From assembly GCF_035582795.1 (NCBI RefSeq), contig NC_134379.1:1178001-1242000 (forward strand): 64,000 bases of DNA, in the 5' to 3' direction. Under the pieces are notes generated by a model, which did not search any database, was not told the origin of the DNA, and worked only from the letters and a program-made list of their open reading frames with translations. The DNA is from Mycteria americana (lineage: Eukaryota; Chordata; Aves; Ciconiiformes; Ciconiidae). Made by a program: the position numbers and the translations under genes. This document shows, piece by piece, positions 36,401 through 45,935 of the stretch (positions are counted from its first letter, which is position 1; the number at the start of each line of letters is the position of its first letter).

Positions 36401-37091
36401 CATGGAAGATGACAGGCCAGTGAACTCGTTACCAAAACTAACCCAGCGCCAGCACCCAGAGCTCCTGAAAGCCGTCCCTTCAAACGCTGCTTCCCACCAC
36501 CCGGCGGTTCTGCCTCAGCACCTGTCCATCCAGCAGAAACAAACCCCAGCCCACGCACAGCCTCCCATCCAGACGCAAGCACTGGTCCAGCCGCAGGCGA
36601 TCGTCCCTGCACAGACTCACATCGTGGCGGCTTCGACAGTGCAATCGACTGTTATTGCCCACACCGCCACTACCCACGCTTCGGTCATTCAGACTGTCAA
36701 CCACGTGATTCAGGGTCCACAGACCAAGCACATTGCTCACATTGCACCTTCCACGTCCAGCCCTGTGCAACTTACCACTGCTGCTCAGCCTATCGGCCAC
36801 ATCACTGTGCACCCAGCCACCATCAACCACATGGCCCACCTCGGCCAGCAGCTGCCCATCTACCCTCAGCCCGTGGCCGTCAGCCAGCCCGTGGTGAGCC
36901 ATATTGCTCACACGATCTCGCACCAGCAAGTGAACGGAACCACAAACCTTGGCCAGCAAGCGGTGATGGCCAAGCCTGCTGTAGGAACCCAAGTTGTCCA
37001 TCACCCACAGTTAGTTGGGCAAACGGTCCTAAATCCGGTGACTATGGTAACCATGCCATCATTCCCAGTGAGCACACTGAAGCTGGCCTAG
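8890..37091 (+). CDS. MNT: MNT, MAX-binding bHLH-zipper transcriptional repressor (exons 2-6; exon 1 outside window)
   Basis: MNT is a nuclear bHLH-leucine-zipper protein that pairs with MAX, binds CACGTG E-boxes and represses MYC targets through SIN3. Five coding exons join in frame: 8890-9466, 12473-12514, 13222-13333, 34550-34742 and 36376-37091 (1640 nt, 546 codons counting the first split codon, then TAG). In order they give an acidic/Q-rich helix and proline-rich stretch, the basic region (HNKLEKNRR), helix-loop-helix, a leucine zipper, the acidic EGEDNMDEDMEDD segment, and a long His/Gln/Ala/Pro-rich tail ending STLKLA. Every piece matches what I recall of vertebrate MNT (human about 582 residues). 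The expected first exon, with the SIN3-interaction motif beginning MSIETLLEAA, was not found in 1-8889 and should lie further left. SGSM2 follows tail-to-tail, as in human. Symbol call is very secure; exon ends rest on GT/AG sites and phase. Confidence 0.96.
9958..10335 (-). mobile_element. Ancient CR1-like LINE remnant
   Basis: On the + strand the order is ctggaagggaccgaaggc, a long middle with taacttcttcttaaggactt and ttgtttccagaccacag, then ataaatgacctggatctg and cagtctttcctcctgggccatg ending in gacctctgaccattctcc. This is the collinear layout of the reverse complement of an old CR1/L3-type LINE 3' end. Divergence is much higher than in the copies at 4-6 kb, so it is an older insertion. 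Subfamily was not resolved. Confidence 0.75.
12062..12119. repeat. Fragment of ancient palindromic repeat (gcgtaaatc...gaatctgg)
   Basis: gcgtaaatcttaccccactg then gagcgtaggtgtagatcag and gggccggaatctgg follow the order of one arm of an ancient palindromic repeat (arm consensus as I remember it: GTAAATC...ACTGGAGT...GGTGTA..GATCAGAATCTGGCC). It is decayed, and the second arm is not evident. Confidence 0.5.
12473..12514 (+). CDS. MNT: MNT exon 3: N-terminal half of the basic DNA-binding region
   Basis: This is a 42-nt micro-exon. The acceptor is ttgggttacag ending at 12472 and the donor is ACAG|GTGCGT after 12514. It completes the Gly codon begun in exon 2, then reads VGTREVHNKLEKN and leaves AG of an Arg codon. 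It carries the His and Glu of the H-E-R triad that reads CACGTG in this bHLH class; the Arg falls in the next exon. It is too short for simple ORF calling but is fixed by phase on both sides. Confidence 0.94.
12515..13221 (+). other. MNT: MNT intron 3
   Basis: This 707-nt intron interrupts the basic DNA-binding region inside an Arg codon. It is T-rich near its start and contains the palindromic repeat copy at 12761-12860. Nothing else is recognised. Confidence 0.9.
12761..12860. repeat. Short element with inverted ends (gaccctg...gatcaggggtc), likely ancient MITE
   Basis: The left end has ccctgatcctgcaaag and the right end agatcaggggtc, which are imperfect inverted repeats about 90 bp apart. 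The centre contains cacgtgcataacggtgtaac. This fits an ancient non-autonomous palindromic element seen in bird, crocodile and turtle genomes, strongly decayed. The family name is not certain. Confidence 0.55.
13222..13333 (+). CDS. MNT: MNT exon 4: end of basic region and helix-loop-helix
   Basis: The acceptor is gttttctttag ending at 13221 and the donor is CAG|GTACGT after 13333. The 112 nt read RAHLKECFETLKRN, the loop IPNVDDKKTSN, and helix 2 LSVLRSALRYIQ. The sequence is nearly identical to what I recall for human MNT; the only difference noted is Ser for Thr in VLR-S-ALRY. This exon forms the MAX dimerisation helices, and its Arg completes the E-box-reading triad. Confidence 0.96.
15600..16430. 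promoter_or_regulatory. Intronic CpG-rich block in MNT intron 4
   Basis: Dense CpG and high GC stand out against the AT-rich flanks (abrupt drop after 16440 into poly-A/T sequence). Open frames on both strands here are a by-product of low stop-codon density. The block lies 2.3 kb downstream of the bHLH exon. It could be an internal promoter or enhancer, but no TATA box, TSS or splice donor could be fixed. The call rests on composition by eye. Confidence 0.5.
20787..20866. repeat. Decayed ancient palindromic repeat
   Basis: gtcttccactggagtcagtg followed by ggagttgtttgtgcaca, then cctgcccttaatggagtca, carries the recognisable TTGACTTCAATGGGAG-type core twice in altered form. Same group as the pieces at 7702, 12062, 38487 and 56728. 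Confidence 0.45.
21423..21446 (+). repeat. Poly-T run (24 T)
   Basis: Uninterrupted T tract in MNT intron 4. On the - strand it could be the A-tail of a retro-copy, but no recognisable retro-copy precedes it. Confidence 0.9.
26109..26146. promoter_or_regulatory. Two tandem RFX-type X-box motifs
   Basis: GTTACCATGGAAAC at 26109-26122 fits the RFX X-box pattern GTNRCC-(0-3 N)-RGYAAC closely (right half GGAAAC instead of GGYAAC). After 10 bp, GTTCCCGTGGCAAC at 26133-26146 gives a second site with a perfect right half (GGCAAC) and an imperfect left half. Two such 14-mers this close are unlikely by chance. They lie in MNT intron 4, 8.4 kb before the zipper exon. Binding by RFX factors is inference. 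Confidence 0.5.
30425..31250. other. GC-rich block in MNT intron 4
   Basis: GC-rich sequence with moderate CpG, giving long accidental open frames on both strands. None of the translated frames shows a recognisable domain. No exon is called. Confidence 0.4.
34428..34447. repeat. Short fragment of ancient palindromic repeat arm
   Basis: gttttacaccagcataactg resembles the arm motif TTACACCAGTGTAACTG of the ancient palindromic repeat found elsewhere in this window. It is only 20 bp, so weak on its own. Confidence 0.3.
34550..34742 (+). CDS. MNT: MNT exon 5: leucine zipper
   Basis: A pyrimidine-rich acceptor (ttccttctgtctttag, ending 34549) and donor TCAG|GTACCC after 34742 bound 193 nt, 64 codons plus one base. 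The protein begins TLKRKEKEYEHEMERL, continues the helix-2 register into a heptad zipper with Leu and Ile positions (REKIATQQRLAELKNEL), and ends with VQPEDDQASTSTAS. This segment dimerises with MAX. It is separated from the helix-loop-helix exon by 21.2 kb, the largest gap in the gene. Confidence 0.96.
34743..36375 (+). other. MNT: MNT intron 5
   Basis: This 1.6-kb intron lies between the zipper exon and the last exon. It contains a pentanucleotide repeat at 36201-36240, about 135 bp before the acceptor. The rest looks unique; no exon is supported. Confidence 0.88.
36201..36240 (+). repeat. Pentanucleotide microsatellite (TGCCG)6(TGCGA)2
   Basis: Six perfect TGCCG units (36201-36230) are followed by two TGCGA variants, in MNT intron 5. 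CpG in every unit makes it methylation- and mutation-prone. It is probably variable in length between individuals. Confidence 0.95.
36376..37091 (+). CDS. MNT: MNT exon 6: acidic segment and His/Gln-rich C-terminal tail, with stop
   Basis: The acceptor is tttttccag ending at 36375, and the coding part ends at TAG 37089-37091. The exon begins with the AG of a split Glu codon, then GEDNMDEDMEDDRP, a Gln/Pro/Ala-rich stretch, and a conserved tail with HTATTHASVIQTVNH, KHIAHIAPS, IGHITVHPATINH, SHIAHTISHQQVN, VGTQVVHHPQLVGQ and VSTLKLA. The conserved blocks match human MNT in order. The avian form replaces long Pro/His runs of the human protein with Gln-rich sequence. Confidence 0.96.
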
Positions 37092-37415
37092 AGGGGATCG
37101 TCCGACGGCAAGGTCTTTGTTGGGAAACTTTCCGAAACTCCATACATTCCAACCACGTCCGACTCCGCAGGAGGAAAGTGCAGAAAGCGCCGAGTGGCAG
37201 GACGCCGGGCTGGGCTGTCCTCAGCCGCCCAGTAACCAGCCTGCCGCTGGCAGCGAGAGCCGGGGCCTCTCTGCACTTGAATTTTGCTAATCTGAGAAAA
37301 CTTCAAAGACAGTTGTTCATGGTGATTTTTTTTCCTTTTATGTGTAATCAGTGAAATATGGATATGATGTTCTTAAGACTTTAATTTTCCCCTTTTATGT
37401 GTTGCTTCTTTGTAG

Positions 37416-37421
37416 AATAAA
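37416..37421 (+). terminator. MNT: AATAAA, proximal MNT poly(A) signal candidate
   Basis: Canonical hexamer 325 nt after the stop codon, in tgtagaataaaaattgctg. It would give a short MNT 3' UTR. Confidence 0.35.
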
Positions 37422-37480
37422 AATTGCTGATCTCTTTATTGAGACGTTGCGTAGAATGGGAAAAAAAATCATAGAAGTCT

Positions 37481-37542
37481 ATATTTATATATATGTGTGT
37501 ATGTGTGTGTATATATATGTATATACATATATATATAAATAT
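37481..37542 (+). repeat. Alternating TA/TG purine-pyrimidine repeat
   Basis: About 60 bp of interrupted (TA)n and (TG)n inside the putative MNT 3' UTR. It can pair with itself as RNA and may form left-handed DNA. Confidence 0.9.
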
Positions 37543-37810
37543 AACATTTGAAGAAGGCCTTTTGTAAGGTTGATTATTTTGCAGGATTATTAGACAAAAT
37601 TCATTTTTGGAGGAAGAAGACAGAGTGTCCTCTCTAAACAAGAAACTTTAAGACAGATGGTTTGGTGGACCAGGGTACTTATACAGTGACAAAAAAAAAA
37701 AAAGTTAAACCATGTTAAAGGTATTTCCCGTCAATATATTACATTTCAAAAAACCATCTAAAATCACTGTGACTTGTTATGGCATTTTAAGGAAATTCTC
37801 TGTCCTGTCT

Positions 37811-37816
37811 AATAAA
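37811..37816 (+). terminator. MNT: AATAAA, second MNT poly(A) signal candidate
   Basis: Canonical hexamer in tgtctaataaaaggaaaaag, 720 nt after the stop codon. Confidence 0.35.
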
Positions 37817-38486
37817 AGGAAAAAGAATACACAACTGGACTTCATTTGTGGCAGTTTTATAAATGACTTGATTTTTATAGCTATGTCAAAAAAATAATGT
37901 TTTTTATTATTTTAATGGTTGACAATGTTTTGTTTGGATGGTTTTTTGGGGGTTTTGTTTTTTGTTTTGGCTTGGTTTTGCTGATGCAATAATTGATTTT
38001 GCAGATCTCTGTGCATGGCACTCCCCCTTTCAGGATTCCTCCTGCCAGTCCCAAGCCCCCAGGTTTCTTGGGTTCGTTTTTGTTTTGCAGAGGCAGATAT
38101 TTTGTGCTGGCAACTTGCAATATGTTTATCTGGTCTGATAGAGCAGAACCTGGGACAAGAAGACCAACAGAAATTAAGTAGATTTGCTGCATGGGTTACT
38201 TTTCTTTGTTAGTTTGTTCCTGAACTGACCCCCTTTTAGCGTGGGAGTCAGTGGATTAGAAAAGGGATAAATGTGCATGTGCTATCTTCCAAAGTGCAAG
38301 CAGTTTTGACATCTTTTTTTCTTTGGGGGGAAAAAAAATTCTAGTCTTGTATGGGATAACGGTATATTCCAGGAGATCAGGATGTATAACTTGTGTCTTA
38401 CAGACTACAGTGAGACGTGCACCAAAGAACAACCCCTCATCCTAAGTGACCCTCTTGTGCATCCTTTCCGGTGGTTAGGTCAGATC

Positions 38487-38522
38487 TCACTGAAGTCGGT
38501 GGCAAACTCCCACGGAGTCACG
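38487..38522. repeat. Ancient palindromic repeat core in MNT 3' UTR region
   Basis: ctcactgaagtcggtggcaa followed by actcccacggagtcacg is a near match, with CpG-type changes, to the motif CACTGAAGTCAATGGCAAAACTCCCATTGACTTC that I know as a dispersed ancient repeat in sauropsids. The two halves are inverted and can form a hairpin. Confidence 0.55.
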
Positions 38523-40578
38523 AGAGGAGGGATATCGTTTGGCTCTGCGGGTGCTTGCCCGCCTGCCTGGGAGGTTGCTTAGGACGTGTTTCATTGCTGA
38601 CTGAATATTCTGGTCCTTGCACCGTTTTGTGTGTAGTACTGCTATTAATGATCTCTTTTCCGTCTTCCTCTCTTTTTAAAAACAAACACTCCGCAGTCCT
38701 TAATGCAGGCAAAATTCCTGCTGTAGCCAGCGGATGTTTTCCTTGGGGCAGGATGGGAGGATGGTCCCTGCTGGTCCCTGACCAGGTACGCTCTGGAGGT
38801 GACGCCCGTTCAGAGGGGGAGGTAAGGAGGGGCCGAGCAGCCACACCTTCACTGTGCTGGCTGGCTACATCCAGTTTTGGGCTGAGATCTTCCACAGGAA
38901 GACGTGATCCGTAGTCTGCCCAAAATGCCAGTTGGCTCCAGCAGGACTTTTGCCCGGTTGTGGACTGCTGTGAACAGTGGCAGAGGTTTAATTAAGAAAA
39001 CTTGCCAGTTCCATACCGTCCATGCTATGGTTGAACTGTGCTGGAGGCAGGAGTCGTTACTGCAACCAGAGATCAAGCGTGATTGTGCCTTCTGAGCAGA
39101 CATGGCTGAGAATTGCATTAAATCTGTTTATAAAGCCCTGGGTTGCTCCGTAGTTAACTCTTTTTTTTTTTTTTTTTATCCCTTGCATCCTTGAGTCCAG
39201 GAAGCTCTTGCCTGTGTTGCTAGCACAGTTTCTACAGCAGAAAGGACAAATCTTTAAGGATTTCTGTCCTTAAACCACATTTAAACAGATCGTTTGCTCT
39301 CACTTATAGTGCACCATTAACACTGGGGTTAGCAGAATCGCCAGGGCTTTATCGTCTCCTTGTACACGCGGGTGCTTTCCCAAGGACGTTGTGTTTTGTG
39401 TGCCAGTATTTCGGATGTCAGCATTAGATATCAGGACAGTTGCTCCTCATCAGAAACTCTTGAAAACTGAGTATTTGCAACAGGGTCATCTCCCTTCTTA
39501 GGAGGAACCGCGTGGATTTGCCTTCTGTACTGCGTTAGGAAGGGAAGGAAGCATCTATCTGCCTTTCTTTACTGTTCCAACTCACCAAATAGTAAAATCG
39601 AGGCCGGAAGCCTCATTTCTAGTCGAGGGTGGCTGAGCTTATTGAAGGAGAAAAAGCCTGGATTGGGAAGCAGGGCTCGGCACACGAGCGTTGACCGAGA
39701 GCCCCTCCGTCCCCCCGACGTCGTTCCCTGTGTGCCGCGTTGGCAGGAGCTGCGGGATCAGCCTGCACGGGTTGGTCCCGCTCTTCTTACATGCGGTTTT
39801 GCATGGCGGCTTACTTTCTGCATTGAAAACTCTGCTCCCACCTTAACCCCGTTGGCTTCTTACCCCAAGATAGGTCCTGGTGACTAGCAGTGACCCAGGC
39901 ATACAGCTGCTCTGTGCTTTCCACAGTAGAAAGTGCACGGGATGGAGAGAAGCGTTCCCGTTTCATTTGATACAGGCGAATGAGCTTTCTGGTGGATTAT
40001 TTAATGGCCTTTACTGTACGGACAGGTGATGCTGCTCACCTCCTCTTCTTTTAGTCCCTTAGGGTTTAACGGTAACGGTGTCACTACCCTGCTCACCTAC
40101 AAGTCCTGCATCTTTGCCAGTTTTTCTCTCCCCCTCGGCGTTCAGCAATGCTGTTTTGTCTGAACCCCTTCATCAGTGTTAGCCTCCACTTGAAGAACAG
40201 CTTGTCCCGCTCGGCCAGCCTGTAAGCTGGTCCGGACGTCTTGGGTCCCCCCATTCTCATCTGCCTTTTCCACGGCTACCAGAAACATTTCTTTGGGGTT
40301 TTTCTGTTTGTTTTTTAAAGTCGGCAAACTTCTTTCTGTTCTGTGGGGAAAAGAGCAAACCGCAGCCCTTCTTTCCCCACGTCTGTCATTCCTGCTCAGA
40401 AACTTTGGATTTACGCTAATGCTCTTAGAAATCATGTTCAGTACTGTATAACAAGGGGCACTTTAGAAATGTCTCTCCTCCTTTGATATATGTGTTTTCC
40501 CTATGGAGAAAGCTATATATAAATATATATATATGTACACTTTGGGATTCAGAAGATCTAATTTGTCCCAAAAAAATC

Positions 40579-40584
40579 AATAAA
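40579..40584 (+). terminator. MNT: AATAAA, distal MNT poly(A) signal candidate
   Basis: The hexamer lies in aaaaatcaataaatatgaag and is followed within 30 nt by T/G-containing sequence (ctcttctgttgttgaat), as expected for a cleavage site. It is favoured as the main distal site by the implied mRNA length. Confidence 0.45.
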
Positions 40585-42961
40585 TATGAAGTTTACAAGA
40601 AATCTCTTCTGTTGTTGAATAATATTAGTTATGGGTAACCATACCACAGAAAAAATAGCAAATGGGTTTTCTATGTAGTAGTTTTGAGAAGACTTTTCTG
40701 TCCTGTCAAGCCTGCCTCGGAGCCGGTAGGTTAGTGGAGATGCTTCCACCGAGGGCAGGCTCTGGGTCCATCCCCTGCGGCGCTGTGCTTCCCGACCTCG
40801 CGGCCTGCGTGCTCCCACGGTCCCGCGCTGCCAACAGCAAAAGCGCGCTCAAAAGCTTGGTCCGTGCTTAAAACTTCAGCGCAGTCGTGTTTGTTTGAAA
40901 TGGACGCCGGCAGGTCTGTGTGAGCAAAACCCCTCGGACAGCTGCAGCGACAAGCGAAAATACCCTCTTGCTTTTGCAGCTTACCCAGGCTGGGGAGCTG
41001 GATTGCGCTGTCCCGGCAGGCGAGCGGTTTGGCTCCTCTGAGCTGAGCCCGCCCCGGGGAGCCTCCGCGGCTGCCCCGGTGCCTGGTGCATGGCAGAGCC
41101 CCGGTGCCCGGTGCGTGGCAGAGCCGGGTCAGCAGCCGAGGAGGAGCGGGCTGGCAGCCGGGCTCGTCCCCTGCTTTCCTTCAGGCCCCTTCCCACTCCC
41201 ACCTGCCAAGTAAACGCAGGCAGAGAGGAATAAACCCAAACTGCTACTGTAAAATTATCCTGAAAAGAGTTCTTACAGCTGACACTTTAGCATATGGGAA
41301 TGTATTCCTGACCTCACCAATAAAAATTAGCCAGAACCCTGTAGTTTAGCTTAGGAAGGGAAATGACCCGATCTCCCACGTTCTCTGCAGTCGCTCGAAT
41401 GGGGTCGGAGAGGCGGTGGGTCGGGTCGGGCGTCCCTGTACATGCGTGTGTTGGTGTGCGCGGTTGATGCCGGCTGCGTGCGCTTCGCTCTCCCGCAGCG
41501 GGAGGTGGAAACAAGGTGTGTGTGAGACTGTTCTCTGAACTCCTCGGTCTGGTGACGGCACCGGCACCGGCACCAGCCGGTCGCTGCCTCTTGCTGGCCC
41601 GCGTGTGCGGTGGTCCTGGCTGGAGCCGCTGCTGTCCTTTGCTCATCCTCTGATTGCTCAGGATTTCTAAAACCGATCAAAACAGGTGGGGAGGTGGAGG
41701 GAGAGGGAAGAGTTTAAAGAAGGCAGACAAATTACCAAAAGTAATTATAACCATTTTTTGCATGGTATCAGGTGGACAAGTGGTAGGAATTTTTGAATTC
41801 CCAATTCATGAGCTGGGTTTTAAAGCCCTGTGTAGGGTTACACTCCTGTCCTAGTATAGGGTGAGGGATTGTCTTGGCTGGAGAAACCTTAGCGTTATTC
41901 AGAGTATCAGCGGTCTCAGTCGTGCCACCGCTGCTGGGGACGCGGTGGCTCGCGCCCAGACCCAGTGACAGCCAGGCTCTCGGAGCAGCTTCCCCCAGGG
42001 CTCCTGCCGCTGGCCCCTCCAGCTCGGTGGCAGCTGCCGAGGGCCACATCGTCAAGTCTTGACTCATACCTTTCTCAGGCAAAACCCGCACTGATCTCAG
42101 GAAAGACTGAGGAGAGACTTGAGGATGCCAGCCCCTGCTGCCGACGGCTGCTGCCCGCTTCAGAGGGGGCACTGGTTGTGCAGCCCAGCTCCCAAAGTTT
42201 ACAACATTGTGCAAAGTACATCATTCTGTAAACCAAATCATTTTTATTTGGGTCTAAGCCAGACCATTGCCTTCAGGCTTCCTTTCAGACAAGGCCATTT
42301 TTCTGCTGGCGTTTGCTTTGCAAAGAGCGAGAGAGGGACGGACTTGTAGCCGCTGCTGACGCACGGGGCAGCGCTGTTTTGCTCAGCCCCGGTATTGAGC
42401 AGCTTCGGTGGGTTTGAGAGCCAGTTTTTGACCAAAAACATTCCTTGTGCATTTTTCTTTTATGACGATGACCCACAGAGAAGGAATCGCATGCTTTGTT
42501 TGTGGTTTGTGCTCAGGAGCGGTGCACCCTGACGGGGGTTGAGCAGTGAGGGGTTTGCTTGGGCAGGGGGACGATAACCTGGGGAGGAGGACAGGCTGCA
42601 CTTCGCCGGTCAGCGAGGCAGGCGAGCACCCCCCTCGCTCACGCCTGGGCTGTTCGGGTCCGTGCAAACCAGCTCAATCAGAGGGAAGCAGGACGATGGC
42701 CGTCAGGAGGGTTTTCCCGTGCCCGTGGTATTGCTGGAGTCGGCGGTGCCGTGGTTCGCAGGCTGTTCCCCAGACCGGTCCCGGGGCGCGTGCACAGCCC
42801 GGCCTGGCGAGCGGGACCCTGCTCTGCCCGCCCGCGTGGCAGCGGCTGCGTGCAGCTCCGGGGCCCGGTGCACGGTGGGGGCCAGCCAGCGACCCACCTC
42901 TCGTGCCCAAGAAAACGGGGCTGAAGCCAAACTGCTGCTGTCGGGCCTCTTTTTTCTGCAC

Positions 42962-42983
42962 GTGTGTGTGTGTGTGTGTGTGT
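42962..42983 (+). repeat. (GT)11 microsatellite
   Basis: Perfect GT dinucleotide run in GC-rich flank sequence. Confidence 0.95.
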
Positions 42984-43499
42984 CCGTGCTGGGGTTGAAC
43001 ACTGGGTGTCGAAGGCAAGGAGGGCTCAGCTGGGCAGCCCCGTGGCCCCCGGCAGGATCGGGTTTTGTTTTCTTGAGCAGAGAGCTGGACAGAGCTGATG
43101 TCCCTTCTGCTCTTTTAAAATCGTATGCGGTTTATCCGGGTAGGAAATGCCCCACCAACTAATTGGCATTCAGCGTATTACCGTGCAGGTCCAAAGACCG
43201 GCCAGGCTGCTGCCTGCTGGTGTTGGACTACTTGTCTCTTCTTCTTTGTTTTAATTAAAAGTGGCCTTCTATAACAAAAGAATAAAAGAAACAAAAAAAA
43301 AAACGTAAAATGCCTTTGAGTGGTTTAGGTGGAGGTGAGACTATTGCTGCTTGTGTCGGTATTGGTGTGATTGTCCGTATGCACGCCTGTTTATATACGT
43401 ATAGACATTCAATGCAAGACTTTATCGTGTCTCCGATTTTTGTATGTAGCCTGTGTCTCTTTTGGACTGGTTTGCATCCTGAGTGAATTTTTTGCATTT

Positions 43500-43515
43500 A
43501 AAAAAAAAAAAAAAA
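43500..43515 (+). repeat. Poly-A run (16 A)
   Basis: Uninterrupted A tract after ttttttgcattt. No clear retro-copy precedes it. Confidence 0.9.
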
Positions 43516-45355
43516 GTGTGAAAATTGTTCGGGGCCGGGTGGGGACGAGGGGTGTTTGGAGACCTCCCTTGTGCGCCTGGGGAGGGAGGCGGGAGGGCCG
43601 GGGGAGAAGACGTAATTTGCCCGGTGTGACGACGCAGTTGGTGCTTGTTTGGCCCCTTCGCTTTCTGTGATGTGTATGGAAGTGTCCCCAGCGAAGGTGA
43701 GCCACCTTGGCCACGTCTGTCAGGCGACGGCTGCTTACCTGAGCGGTGCGCTGGCTCAGTCCGTTGACTTTCAGGTGCTTGCTTAAGCTTAATTAGACAC
43801 GCAGCTGCGCTGAGCTGGGACCTGGCTGCCCTCAGGCTGCTGGAGGTGCGTGGAGGTGGGCAGCCCTGAGCACCTCGCAGGTGAGGCTCCTCTTCCACTT
43901 TGCATCTGTTTTTTTTCTTGAGTGAACAGTTGTTCATTTCAGCCTTATTTTAATTCTAAAAGATACTGGAATGAGGAAAGGGAAACTCTCATACTTCTGG
44001 CCTATTTTCCATCCCTTGTTATCATTTTGAACAGGTTAAAATTGATTATAACACTGTTTTTAGATTGTTTTCTTCCTTATTCAAACATCAGTTGTTAGGA
44101 ACAGATGTTTAGCGTTAAGGAAAATAGGTTGTGGATAGGGTCAGTCGCAGCATCTTTTTCTTCCTGTTATATAGAGCTTAAAAATAATAATCCAAAACTT
44201 GAATTACCAAAATACCAGCATAAGCACAGCATTGGATAGGTGCAGCCTTGGCAAATGTTGTGTTTGGCTGTTTCCACGCCGTGCCACCGGGCCAGCGCTG
44301 CTTCTCGTCCGGAGCTGGGTGCAGCAAACACGAAGGCCCCGCTGTTGTTTATTCCCCGCTGCCCTGCACCGCCAGCGCAGGGGACGGTGTTGCTCTGCAC
44401 CGGGAATTTATATTCTTACCGACCATTCGTTGCCGTTTTGCTCCCTCGGAGGGATTGCACGGCTCTGCTGTAGATCAGGATGAGGCCCATTCATTCGCAC
44501 TCTTTCTTTGTGCTGTGAAAATGGATTTGAGCGTGAAGGAGCACTGGTGGTGGGACACAGAGCCCTCCACGGCTCGCCGGGGGCGGAGGCTCGCCTGCGA
44601 CAGGACTTGCTTCCAGGGAGACACCCCAAGCTCCCATCCCATCTCCCTGCTGGGCTGGAAGCCCTCGCCGGCCGGCAGCCCGCACGGGGTGTACGCCTCC
44701 AGACGAGAAATCCTGGTACGAATGCCTTACGGATTTGCCTTAACAATCTGATCCAAAAGAGTGTTTCTTCACAGAGTAAGAAGTATTAATTGCATCCACC
44801 CAACGATTTATTTGCATCTGGTCAAGCACCAGCCTAGGCATCGCTGGGTGAGGAGCTGCGGTGGAAGCGGGGACCTCCCGTCCCTGCTGCCAGGGTCCCC
44901 CGCGTCTGTCACTGCATGTAACCACCCTCCTGGCTAAAAGCGTTTACCTTTATCCTCGCTGCGCTCTTTGCATTAGGAATGTGTCACTGAAGATGCTGAT
45001 TGTAAGTGCAGGATTGCTGCCAATGCTGGCCGCTGAGTCAAAGCCCTGGAGACCCGTTTGCCTCCCCGTGCACATCACAGGAAAGCCAACCATCGGCGCG
45101 CGCTCACACTGGGCAAATGCAGTCTTTGTTTACAGTGAGGACGTGTCACTGTGTTACCAATTTATTGAAATACTGAATATTGAGAAACCTAGACTGTAAA
45201 GATTTTTATGTGTTTGGATACATCTGCTATGTGAAAAAACAACTAATTTTGTACATATTGTATTTTTACTATCCAGCTGTACTATACCGGCTCTTCATGC
45301 TCCAGAATTTAGGTATCCAACATGAATAATATCCATGTAATAAGCACTTGCCTGA

Positions 45356-45378
45356 AATAAATATAAAACTGAAATAAA
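45356..45378 (+). terminator. Paired AATAAA poly(A) signals
   Basis: AATAAA occurs at 45356-45361 and again at 45373-45378, with T/G-rich sequence (ttcctccttgtgctttgc) following at about 45410. The preceding 200 nt is AT-rich and UTR-like. This could be the far end of MNT transcripts or the end of an unannotated RNA. Confidence 0.4.
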
Positions 45379-45895
45379 CATGCACTGAAATCCGAAACAG
45401 GCTTCTGCATTTTCCTCCTTGTGCTTTGCATGCAGGTATTTCACTTCCTTTCTGATTTGCCAGTTGTAAGAGCAATGCTTTCTCTCCGTACGTAGCCAGG
45501 GCTGCCCCTCCAGACGGGTGTTACTGATCCGCGGGTCTGGACCTCTCCCAGACCGAGCCCGGAGCTCCGCCGTGTGCGTGTCCGCACCAGGCAGTGCCGC
45601 GCCGGGGCAAAGCGAGCAGTCTTTCCGGCCTGCAGAACCTGTGAAAACTTGGAAGACGGTGCCCCGGAACCGGCCCTGCGCTCCACCCAGCCGGGAGGAC
45701 TCGGGCCAGAGCCCCGCCGGAGCCCGCCCGCCCCGCCCGGCTGCCCTCCCGCCGCGGGTGCTGCAGGGCCGGCCGGGGCGTCCCGCCAGGTCCCGCCGCC
45801 GGCCTTGGGGCTCGGCAGCGCAGCGCAGTGACCGCGGCCGTCAGGTGAGGCTCCTGCCCGCCACGGGCACCGCGCCGCCACGGCGGGACTGCCCT

Positions 45896-45935
45896 GCCCG
45901 GCCCGGCCCGGCCCGGCCCCGGCCCCGGCCCCGGC
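45896..45935 (+). repeat. GGCCC/GGCCCC tandem repeat
   Basis: Tandem gcccg units merge into three ggcccc units. The complementary strand has short G-runs in register and could form G-quadruplexes. It lies inside the CpG island. Confidence 0.9.

Larger units (their letters stand above)
37092..40600 (+). other. MNT: Probable MNT 3' UTR
   Basis: Sequence after the TAG at 37091 is mostly AT-rich with U-rich tracts, and no other gene starts here. Candidate AATAAA signals lie at 37416-37421, 37811-37816 and 40579-40584. The last would give a 3' UTR of about 3.5 kb, in line with the roughly 5-kb MNT mRNA known in mammals. The stretch contains a TA/TG repeat (37481-37542) and a palindromic repeat fragment (38487-38522). 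The true end could also lie further right, up to about 45.4 kb. Confidence 0.6.
40601..45499. other. Region between MNT 3' end and the CpG island
   Basis: No gene is supported. GC-rich patches occur at about 40730-41190, 41390-41610 and 42500-42950, giving accidental open frames on both strands. Simple repeats are at 42962-42983 and 43500-43515. A 168-codon open frame at 44248-44751 on + has no recognised domain. The segment 45200-45400 is AT-rich and ends in two AATAAA signals, so some transcript may end near 45400, either a very long MNT 3' UTR or another RNA. Confidence 0.5.
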
